The notes under the pieces: model-generated
Seen by the model: the letters and a program-made list of their open reading frames with translations, nothing else
What the model was told of the DNA's origin: nothing
Databases searched by the model: none
Part shown: one piece after another, positions 56,209 to 64,000 of the stretch
Numbering within the stretch: the stretch's first letter is position 1
Layout of the letters: the number at the start of each line of letters is the position of its first letter
Assembly (NCBI GenBank): GCA_917880885.1
Contig: OU862913.1
Coordinates: forward strand, 43,681,460-43,745,459
Direction: 5' to 3'
From: Limnephilus marmoratus
Lineage: Eukaryota > Arthropoda > Insecta > Trichoptera > Limnephilidae
DNA length: 64,000 nt
Position numbers and translations under genes: made by a program

Positions 56209-56351
56209 TTTTCGTTATTTGTTTTTGGGGTGTTATGCCGTGTTGGGCTACCTCCTTCTTTAGCCAACGTTTCGGACATCGTTGCAGTGTCCATCATCAG
56301 ATGTGACACATCTAAGAAAATGCTTTGGCCGTGAAAATCTTAAAACTTTTC
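56209..56351 (-). mobile_element. Family D element, complete short form
   Basis: Perfect 13-bp duplication TAATAAGGTGCTC at 56196-56208 and 56352-56364. On the minus strand the 143 bp run from GATTTTCACGGCCAAAGC through the palindrome AGATGTGTCACATCT and CTGATGATGGACACTGCAAC, then GATGTCCGAAACGTTGGC, to CACCCCAAAAACAAATAACG, then AAAA. Reference copy of the family. Confidence 0.85.
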
Positions 56352-56359
56352 TAATAAGG

Positions 56360-56845
56360 TGCTCATTTAAAAAATATTATTTTTAAATTCTTAGAGTGAT
56401 AAAATGGTGCCAAATGGGTTCAAAACGACCTGCTTAAAAAATTTTCAAATTTCTGGTACGATCCTTTCTCCGGATTCACTTTCGTTTGAAGGGTCATTTC
56501 TAGTGTATATAAAAGTTACTATAAATCCTTTAAACCATATTTTTGGTAATCTTCCATAGCAAATATAGAACAAGTATGGAATATATTCGTATTTAAGAAA
56601 TTATTTACAAAAAGTCTCAAGATAGAGTCTGGCAAAATAATGCCAAAATTTGCGATTAAAACGACTTTGCTGGTATTTGAATAAACTGCGTTGAGATAAT
56701 TTGAATTACCTATATTCATATATGTTTTTAATAAATAAATCAAAATATTCCCTCTATTTCGTGATTTATTGAAAAATGGTAAATTTTAAATGATAAATCT
56801 AACATTTTTTAACTGGTATATCTAACATTTTACATCAACATTTTA
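56360..56845. other. AT-rich DNA, nothing recognised
   Basis: A 74-codon minus-strand ORF (56519-56743) has no recognised motif. Confidence 0.4.
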
Positions 56846-56848
56846 TAG

Positions 56849-57232
56849 CGGCCTCCGTAGTCACGGGGTAAGGCTCTCAGCCGGCAAACCAAAAGTTGCG
56901 GATTCAAATGCCGTGAGCGCTAATATATTTTATTTCATTATTTAATCTTATTTCACAATTAATCAAATATAAATAATACGCGGTACGTCCCAGATTGGAA
57001 AATACTCTCAGTATCGCCCTGGTGAAAGACCACCATTCAAAATTGATTTCTTTTTTGAAATGGCTTAAGGTATGTTTGGTGACCAGATCTGAATTCCCAC
57101 GTACTTCCCCACATACCTCTTCCCCATATCCTTCCCCTCTCCACCTCCGTAAGTCTCAAAACAATCTCCAATTGGTGATGTCATAGTCTCACTTGCTTCA
57201 GACGGGAGCAGTTGGGACTCTTGTGCGATATT
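56849..57232 (+). mobile_element. SINE A, near full length
   Basis: Head GCGGCCTCCGTAGTCACGGG, then GTTGCGGATTCAAATGCC (decayed B box); body to GGGAGCAGTTGGGACTCTTG, then TGCGATATTAAT without a long A tail. Confidence 0.7.
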
Positions 57233-57239
57233 AATATTA

Positions 57240-57665
57240 GTTTATTTATTATATTTTTAAATCACTCTATTTTTACTGAGCGTAACATAGTCTAATTTTA
57301 ACTCAGCCTTTGTGCTTTTGATCTGTCTGTATTTTTTTGTACGTTCCGTTTCCGGTTGTACGTGATAATGAAGAAAGTGTGCAAAAAGAATTGTTTCCCA
57401 GATAGTGACGTTTCTTTGGATGAATAATATAATTTATTATTTAAAATGATTTAAAAAGTTACGATAAATTAATGGTTTATATTTAAGTAGGAAGGTATTT
57501 AAGTACCCACTTACCAATATTATGTTTAAGGAGGAATTTTTGGTTTTGATTTATTAAATACGAGAAATTTAGAAATACACTGTTTTGGACACGAGACATG
57601 CTTACTAAAGTCTCCGGCATTGCCCGGACTTAACGCATTATGTATTCTTTGAAGCGTTTGTTTCA
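57240..57665. other. Intergenic DNA, nothing recognised
   Basis: No supported feature. Confidence 0.4.
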
Positions 57666-57671
57666 GTTTTT

Positions 57672-58133
57672 TTTACGTTAGCTCCACACAGGTGGCACCG
57701 AGGAAAACAATTTCCCTAGGAGCCTGTGTCATCTTTGAGGATGCTGTGTGGAGGGTTTTTTAAGGGAAAGGGAGGAGAAGAAGATATGGGAAGGAAAAAA
57801 GTATGAGGGTGGGTAGGAATCTAGGGGTCAGTGTGGCCAGGAGTGACGGACGGACAGGTATGAATCTATTCCTCAACAAGGCGAAGGATCGGGAGAATCC
57901 GGCTGGAGAGGTCAAAAGGCCTCCCTCAACCAGTCTCCTCCGATCCAGCCCGCCACGCAGTGGTTGGGCAAACGTATCCGCCACCAAGACCTAGACAAAC
58001 CTTATCCCGTGAACCCGGGCACCCCTGCTAAGTCAGCAAACGTACGAACCACTTGAGGTGACCTGTGGCAGGAGTGTTGGTTGTCCAATAAATGGTTCCC
58101 GGGGCGGCGGTACCCATACCCGCCTCCCAAATT
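57672..58133 (-). mobile_element. Family B element, full length reference copy
   Basis: T run, ACGTTAGCTCCACACAGGTG, nested hairpin, body (GGTCAGTGTGGCCAGGAGTG; ATCCAGCCCGCCACGCAG), then the head (GGTTCCCGGGGCGGCGGTAC, CCATACCCGCCTCCCAAATT). No ORF with a recognised motif. Confidence 0.8.
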
Positions 58134-58134
58134 G

Positions 58135-58367
58135 TAATTTGTTAGACAAGAGATCCTGGGTTCGAGTCCCAGTGTTACCATTATCTTTTAATTTTTTTGT
58201 GTCTTGTTCTTTTTCATTTTTCGTTAAGAATTTTAATATTCTCTTCGCCTTCAGTGAAGCAATTATCGTCTTATTTTGAACCCCGGCGTGCAAAATTTCA
58301 TTATTCCCGGAATAAAACGGAATATTGGTATAAAAATTATACCTTTGTAACATAAATGTACTAAGAA

Positions 58368-58406
<39 letters not shown>

Positions 58407-58447
58407 AAATAAAATAAAGCCAGGCCGCCCTCCCGCCACAGACACTC
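58135..58447 (+). repeat. Family C element with (AAAT)n tract
   Basis: GACAAGAGATCCTGGGTTCG, then AGTCCCAGTGTTACC and TGTGTCTTGTTC; then (AAAT)n at 58367-58416, and GCCACAGACACTCTCCTTTA at the end. Confidence 0.6.
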
Positions 58448-58804
58448 TCCTTTATATAATGAGCAATTATATTTATAGAAACAGTATTTTATCTCTCCAA
58501 TTCAACTAAAAATACAATAATAGGATTAAGTAGGTCCCAACCAGTGATATAATATATTAAACTGGTATTAGAGTAGAACTAGGTATTAAAAACGTACAAA
58601 CTAATTTGAATTGTACCTACCTCTATCAGTAACTGCGGTTCAATGAACTCTGAGACTTTTGCTATGAATTTAAGTATCATTTTAAACAATTGAAACCAAA
58701 TGTGGAAAAAATCCAAACATTTGATTAAGTAGGTACCTACTTATCCCGTGATTTTCCACAGGTCTGCACTAGGTATTCAAATACTAATTTCGGTTGGGCT
58801 TCTT

Positions 58805-59095
58805 TTTTTATATTAGCTCCAAACTGGACGCCCTGAGGAAAATAATTTCCCTCAGGGCCTATTTCATTTTAGGCGATGCTGTGTGGAGGGCTTTTTTAAG
58901 GGAAGGAAGAAGAGTATGGTCTGAGAAGGAAATGGGTATGAAATTGGGGGTCAGTGTGTCCAGGAGTGACGGGCGTATGAATCCATCCCTTCAACTGCGG
59001 TGCAAGGCGATTGGTTGAGGGATTCTGGATGGAGAGTTCAAAATACCTCCACAACCAGTCTCTCTCGATCCGGCCCACCACGCAGCAGGTGTTTC
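58805..59095 (-). mobile_element. Family B element, head-truncated
   Basis: TTAGCTCCAAACTGGACGCC, hairpin (CCCTGAGGAAAATAATTTCC), body to CCACCACGCAGCAGGTG, where the head is lost. Confidence 0.7.
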
Positions 59096-59154
59096 AGAAA
59101 TTTTCCATTTGATATTAATTTAAACAACTTTCTTTTTATTGAAATTGACAAAAA

Positions 59155-59350
59155 TTACTTCAAAATGAGAGGTCTCCATAGCAAAATTGATCAAAGCATT
59201 CGTCTTAGTTAGACGAGAGATCCTGGGTTCGAGTCCCAGTTGCCACCATTATCCTTTAATATTTCTGTTTCTTGGACTTTTTCATAATTCGTTTAGATTT
59301 TTAGTATTCTCTTCCTCGTCAATGAGGTTGATTAAATTAGAGGCAGTAGT
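59155..59350 (+). repeat. Family C element, tRNA-like core
   Basis: AGGTCTCCATAGCAAAATTG, then GATCCTGGGTTCGAGTCCCA, resembles the A and B boxes of a tRNA; TCGTC/GACGA can pair as an anticodon stem with an AGT-centred loop in related copies. It lacks a matching acceptor stem, so it is not a tRNA gene. Confidence 0.6.
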
Positions 59351-59689
59351 AGTATTTTTTAAAAGAAATATTAAAAATATATATATTATTTTTTGTAAGT
59401 ATAATTGTCAAGAAACCATATTACATACACTTCACAAAAATAATATTATTACATTAATTTATAAAGCCAATCTGTCAGGACTTATAATTTTTTATTATAA
59501 TCTTAATTTGTTTTATGTTACATAGGTAATTGTGCTGTGCCTGTCTCACTAGGAGTTCCTGTGTTGAGAGCAGGCGCATTTAAACATAAAGTTTAAAATA
59601 ATTATAAAGGATAACAACAACAATGTTATTTACATTTAGAGTAAAAGTACAAGGACAATCAGCATAGTATCAATGGGTTAGCATGCATT

Positions 59690-60165
59690 AGGAGGTTCTA
59701 AAAATATTGTTGATATATGATCTGTCTTTGGTAATGATCCAAAACTTGGTATCTGTTGTTGTATTTTACGTGATTAGTGTGCTGTCTAATGGTCAGTGGA
59801 AGTGTATTATAAAGTTTTGTTGCAAAGTACCTGAAGTTTCTTTGACCAAACGTTGTTTTGGCGAAAGGGATAAGTAAGACATTTTGCCCTTAGGTTCTCG
59901 TATCACGAACAGTTTGGATATTGTCAAAAACAGTTCTATGTTTGAATAGATAAATTAGTATATTTTTGGCATAGAGTTGCCTAATGTCCAAAACACCGAT
60001 TCTCTTAAAGATTTCATCCGAACTGCTTGTGATCGGTAGTTTTAGAATAATCTTTATAATTAGTTTCTGGGCTTTAGAGATCGGATCAATGGCGGCAGCG
60101 TTTGCTCCTCCCCAGGCTATGATATCATACTCGATTAGAGATTGACATAGTGCATAGTAAATTGT
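59690..60165 (-). pseudogene. Jockey/CR1-like LINE C-terminal remnant
   Basis: Minus strand: YYALCQSLIEYDIIAWGGAN, then DPISKAQKLIIKIIL, IFKRIGVLDIRQLYAKNILI, FKHRTVFDNIQTVRDTRT, a stop, then FAKTTFGQRNFRYFATKLYN and TLPLTIRQ to a final stop. It is the thumb and C-terminal part of a LINE ORF2, homologous to 15363-15713. One internal stop; the catalytic core is absent. Confidence 0.85.
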
Positions 60166-60177
60166 TTTTAATTTTAT

Positions 60178-60640
60178 AATAACTCTTAAAGTTCTTACCT
60201 AAAAAAATATTTTTTGGTTAATCCTACCTTTTTTAATGTAACTAATTAAAAAAATAGCATCCGATAATTTTGAAAAAAATATTTGGAAGATAATATTATT
60301 CATTCTGAAATTTTAAATATGATATTGACAAGAATGACTTCCAAATGAAATGTCTCAGTTGTCGAATTTGTTAAAACATTTGTCTCGTTTGACGAGAGTT
60401 CCTGGGTTCGAGTCCCAGTTGTGACCATTATCTTTATATTTTTCTGTGTCTTGTTCTTTTTCGCTTTTGAGTAATTTTTTGTATTCTATTTCTTTTCAAT
60501 GAAGTAAATATTCTTTTATTTTGAACCACGGCGTGCGAAATTTTATTAATCTCGGAATAAAACGCTAGATTTGTATATAAAATAATGCCACACCGCCCGC
60601 CCGCCACAGACACTCTCCTTTATATAATGTATAACAATAT
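60178..60640 (+). repeat. Family C element, longest copy
   Basis: Shares GAAGATAATATT-ATTCATTCTGAAATTTTA upstream of the core with 63475-63510, then GACGAGAGTTCCTGGGTTCG, and ends with CACACCGCCCGCCCGCCACA, then GACACTCTCCTTTATATAAT. Confidence 0.6.
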
Positions 60641-60685
60641 AGAAAAAGTATTTTGTTTTCCTGTAAAGTATTCAAATGGATTTAA

Positions 60686-61402
60686 GAGCGTTTAACCAGC
60701 CAGCGGACGAAAATCCACATTTCGTCGAAAGTTGTTCTTCCGATCGTGCAGGGCGGTTACAATGAGAAAGATTAATTATTCTCTGTACCAGCTTTTTTAA
60801 ATTATAACTCAATATAGAATTTATTTCAATCCAAATTAGCTTTAATTTATACCTTCATCCAAAAATGCTGAAAGGCGTGATGATAAAACAATTAAAAAAG
60901 TGTACTTTTTGTAGTTATTTTTTGATTATAAGTATTTATAATCTTTCAATAATGTCTAAATTTAATAAGAATGTTAAAAATATCTGAAATATATCAGTTT
61001 GTAAGTGCGCAAATAAATACACAAAAGGACCAATTTTCGTCAAGAAACACATGTAGATACGTACATATTTTTTAATGATTTTATTGAAACTAAAATTAAA
61101 ATTCTAATACATAACTTTGCTAGATAATGTATTGATTTATTTTACTGCATGATTACATTATTTGAAATGGGTGTGGTATAATACAAAAACTTTTTTGAAA
61201 ATTTAACAAATCTGCCAACGACCTATGGAATAACCTTATTATACTAAAAATTTAAAAAAATTCTAAAAATTTATTACAAACGAATGCTAGATAAAAGAAC
61301 AATCTTTCGAAATCCATTTATAATTTTTTGTGCAAAAGAGTCAATACGTCTAAAAACTTTTTTGAAAATGACGTATTTCCGGCTTTCTCTGGTAATGCCC
61401 TC
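60686..61402 (-). mobile_element. TTAA-flanked MITE, copy 3
   Basis: TTAA at 60682-60685 and 61403-61406; ends GAGCGTTTAACCAG and GAGGGCATTACCAG (inward). 717 bp, inverted relative to copies 1 and 2, without the LINE insertion of copy 2. Confidence 0.75.
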
Positions 61403-61504
61403 TTAAGTAATTTACTACTCTATTTTAATTGTAGTTTAAAGAACGACTCCAAAATTGTCAATTATTTTACGGGTTGCAAAATTAGTAGGCCGACAAAGAA
61501 AACT

Positions 61505-61565
61505 GATTTGGATAACATATACACAGTTTCTCGTTTGTACCATGAGTTTCCGAACACCGTGTTTA
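61505..61565 (-). repeat. Solo terminus of the GTGTTCGGAAACT MITE family
   Basis: Minus strand: ACACGGTGTTCGGAAACTCA, then TGGTACAAACGAGAAACTGT, matching the ends at 3391 and 22566. No partner end. Confidence 0.55.
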
Positions 61566-61619
61566 TTTGCGAATAGCATTACAACCAACACACTATATTA
61601 TGGTAATGAAGAATTTAGT

Positions 61620-62330
61620 TCCTTACAAAGAATCGCTGTAATATATTTGTGAATATAATATGAAGGATTTCGGCGCAAATAGTGTTAACCCTCATTTTCT
61701 TAGTTTCGATAATTTTTTCTTTTAACTTTTGCCTAATTCATCAAGAAAATATACAAATAATTTTAATTTATAAATCCCATCTGTCAGGACTTATAATATT
61801 ATGTAAGTTTTGGATAATACGAGTAGCTATACTTTTTTAGTCAAATTTTTTTCCAGTATTTTTTAAATGGGAAAATTTCAAAACTGTAGGAAAATATGAT
61901 AATTTTTATTTTTAATTTCTATATTCTCTGTAAAAACGTGTGAAAAGAGTCAATTTTAAATAGTTTTATTACATTATTTAAGACACGAGCAATAGATTTT
62001 TTTTAAATTCAGCACAATAGTACCAAAGACTAATTTGGTGAAAAACATAAACAAGGTTTTTTTATTGCTATTTCTAACGCCTTGTAAGGCGCAGCCTTTT
62101 TACTATTTTTTCCTCCTTGAGGTGCAATCTAATGAATAGATTCTATTTAATTCTGCACAGTTCCAACGGCAAATATCGTGAAAAACTGTAACATTTTTTT
62201 ATTTTTACTGATGTATTGTTTAACGCCTTGGAAGGCACAGTATTTATCCAATGTGTCTCTGTTTGTAACTACGGTTTAATGAACTCTAGAACGTTTGCTC
62301 TTAATTTAAGCTTAATTTTAAAAAAAGGAA
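61620..62330. repeat. AT-rich part of the ~2-kb duplicated segment
   Basis: ATCTGTCAGGACTTATAATATT at 61776 recurs at 59468 and 63850. 62262-62345 is a diverged copy of the GTAACT-CGGTT-AATGAACTC block at 58630 and 62885. Two doublets of CGCCTTG(T/G)AAGGC lie at 62078 and 62224. Confidence 0.6.
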
Positions 62331-62460
62331 CTGATATTGAAAAAATTCAAACATGCGATTAAGTAGGTTCCAACGTGGTTCCAACCAATGATATAAAATA
62401 TACGAAATTGAAATTAAAGTTGTACTAGGTATTAAAAAAAATAGAAACTTATTTCAATTG

Positions 62461-62867
62461 ACGGCCAGTGTAGTCTAGCGGTAAGGCTCTTGACTCGCAC
62501 TCCGAAGGTTGCGGGATCGAATCCCGTCATGGAAAATATTTTTTTTTGATTAATTTGTATTTTTTCACAATTTGTTTATTTAAAATAATAAATAGTATAT
62601 TTGCTATACGTTCCAGAGTGGATGATACTCTCAGTATCGCCCTGGTGTAAGACCACAATTTAGAATTGAAACTTTGCTTTAAATGGCTTAAGCCGTGTTC
62701 GGTGACCAGATTTGAATAGTCAGGGACTTCCCCACCTTTCTCTTCCCTATCTTCTTCCCCTCCCAACTACTTTCAGTCTCACAACATACCCCGATTGGGT
62801 ATGCCATAGTACCACTGGCTCCAGACGGAGCAGTTGGGACTTGTACGGTATTCATGTAAAAAAAATA
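62461..62867 (+). mobile_element. SINE A, full length, with paralogous empty site
   Basis: Head CGGCCAGTGTAGTCTAGCGG, CTCGCAC anticodon-like loop, TTGCGGGATCGAATCCCGTC; ends TACGGTATTCATG and an A run. The paralogous segment at about 58605 is uninterrupted. Confidence 0.85.
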
Positions 62868-63066
62868 ATTTATCTACCTCTATCAGTAACTTCGGTTCAA
62901 TGAACTCGAAGACCTTTGCTATGAATTTAATTATCATTTTAATTAATTGAAACCAAAAGTGGGAAAAATCCAAACATGTGAATAAGTAGGTACCTACTTA
63001 TCCCGTGATTTTCCACAGGTCTGCGCTAGGTATTCAAATACTAATTTCGGTTGGGCATCTTTTTTA

Positions 63067-63352
63067 TATTAGCTCCTCACTGGACGCATTGAGGAAAATA
63101 ATTTCCCTCAGAGCCTATTTCATTTTAGGAGATGCTGTGTGGAGGGTTTTTTAAGGGAAGGAAGAAGAGTATGGTCTGAGAAGGAAATGGGTATGAATGT
63201 GGGGGTCAGTGTGTCCAGGAGTGACGGGCGTGTGAATCCATCCCCTCAACTGCGATGCAAGGCGATTGTTTGAGGGATTCTGGATGGAGAGTTCAAAATA
63301 CCCCCTCAACCAGTCTCTCTCGATCCGGCCCACCACGCAGCAGGTGTTTCAG
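63067..63352 (-). mobile_element. Family B element, head-truncated
   Basis: Same truncation point as 58805-59095 (CACGCAGCAGGTGTTTCAG), as expected for a duplicated copy. Confidence 0.7.
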
Positions 63353-63391
63353 CAATTTTAAATTTTATATTAATTTAAACAACTTTCTTTT

Positions 63392-63725
63392 ATAATAACT
63401 TTTGAAGGATATTTTCTACCCTTTTATAATTGTTTCGAATTCAAAAATCCAATAATATTGGCAAAAATTAGTTGAAGATAATATTGCTCATTCTGAAATT
63501 TTAAATATGAAATTGACAAAAATTACTTCAAAATGAGAGGTCTCCATAGCAGAATTGATCAAAGCATTCGTCTCAGTTAGACGAGAGATCCTGGGTTCGA
63601 GTCCCAGTTGCCACCATTATCCTTTAATGTTTCTATTTCTTGTACTTTTTCATATTTCGTATAGATTTTTAGTATTCTCTTCCTCTTCGATGAAGTTGAT
63701 TAAATTAGAGGCAGTAGTCTTTTTT
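63392..63725 (+). repeat. Family C element
   Basis: Starts ATAATAACTTTTGAAGGATA; core GAGAGATCCTGGGTTCGAGT, then CCCAGTTGCCACC; ends near GATTAAATTAGAGGCAGTAG. Confidence 0.6.
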
Positions 63726-63759
63726 AAAATCAACATTTAAAAAATAAATTATTATTCCG

Positions 63760-63800
63760 TGTAAGTATCAAGTAAGTAAGTAAGTAAGTAGTAAGTCAAG
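63760..63800. repeat. (AAGT)n microsatellite
   Basis: GTAAGTAAGTAAGTAAGTAG tract, absent at the equivalent place in the paralogous segment (about 59395). Confidence 0.8.
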
Positions 63801-64000
63801 AAACCTTATTACATACACTAAAAATAATATTATTACATTTATTTATAAATCCAATCTGTCAGGACTTCTAATATTATGTAAGTTTTGGAAGATAGGTGCA
63901 CTTTTTTACCCTTATTTCGTTTTTTTTCCCATTTTATATAAATAGGCAAACTTAAAAATTGTTTGAAAATATGATGTGCAAAATTATTATTATTAATTAT

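Larger units (their letters stand above)
58480..59490 (+). repeat. Duplicated segment, copy 1
   Basis: Matches 62330-62460 plus 62870-63875 at about 90% by eye, including a truncated family B (58805-59095) and a family C (59155-59350) in the same arrangement. It lacks the SINE A present in copy 2. Confidence 0.8.
62330..63875 (+). repeat. Duplicated segment, copy 2, with SINE A insertion
   Basis: Homologous to 58480-59490. Differences are the SINE A at 62461-62867 and ~120 bp more of family C (63392-63530). Confidence 0.8.

Noticed and set aside
63540..63615. tRNA-Thr gene in family C copies
   Set aside because: tRNA-like D, anticodon and T arms are suggestive, but the acceptor stem is absent and the unit is repeated inside a longer family.

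Overview
The window is eukaryotic, AT-rich, gene-poor and crowded with transposable elements, and it looks like insect nuclear DNA. The evidence is decayed RTE-type and Jockey/CR1-type LINEs, a TTAA-flanked piggyBac-like element, hAT elements with 8-bp target duplications, tRNA-derived SINEs, long satellites, and one short exon behind a TATA/CAGT arthropod-style promoter. Recurrent TAGGTACCTA and TACTCGTA words and the dispersed CTAGCTGACCC-type repeats fit Lepidoptera or Hemiptera. I cannot decide between them. There are no bacterial operons, rRNA genes, convincing tRNA genes or CRISPR arrays.

Layout. 1-9.7 kb: AT-rich DNA with dispersed families A and B, a MITE with GTGTTCGGA ends (3391-4006), a TTAA-flanked MITE (6912-7627) and a hAT-like element with nested insertions (8201-9568). 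9.9-18.5 kb: SINE A copies, two RTE fragments of one type and one of a second type with a TTAG tail, and a head-to-head pair of Jockey/CR1-like LINE ends. 18.54-19.86 kb: 22 near-identical copies of a 60-bp satellite. 20-26.5 kb: short MITEs, a foldback element and a ~2.2-kb dimeric satellite that appears to grow out of that element's end. 28-30 kb: family B copies, one split by a 150-bp family D insertion, and a 35-bp array. 30.57-33.41 kb: a piggyBac-like element holding a hAT MITE, which itself holds a SINE, plus a tRNA-containing foldback. 33.5-42.4 kb: more A and B copies, a perfect 104-bp x4 tandem and the second TTAA MITE. 42.8-45.5 kb: a broken gene of a conserved uncharacterised invertebrate family, abutted by the longest LINE reverse transcriptase in the window. 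46.6-48.8 kb: an RTE fragment and a tandem array made from its 3' end. 51.7-51.9 kb: core promoter and first exon (signal peptide, phase-1 donor) of a probable secreted-protein gene. Its presumed intron holds an 18-copy 54-bp satellite with an 8-unit higher-order repeat. 53.6-56.4 kb: three family D copies, a hAT MITE and an orphan exon-like ORF. 56.8-64 kb: A, B and C copies in an imperfect ~2-kb duplicated segment, interrupted by a LINE fragment and a third TTAA MITE.

Four unnamed dispersed families recur. A is a tRNA-headed SINE of ~400 bp. B (~450 bp) has a nested hairpin at its A-tailed end. C (300 bp or more) contains a tRNA-like segment. D (~145-240 bp) carries a CTGATGA...GAAAC core resembling a hammerhead ribozyme and has 12-13 bp target duplications. 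A and B share the same 3' terminus, suggesting one common mobilising LINE. Family D is the most interesting unexplained system here.

No complete host gene is visible. All assignments come from reading motifs by eye; no database search was run.
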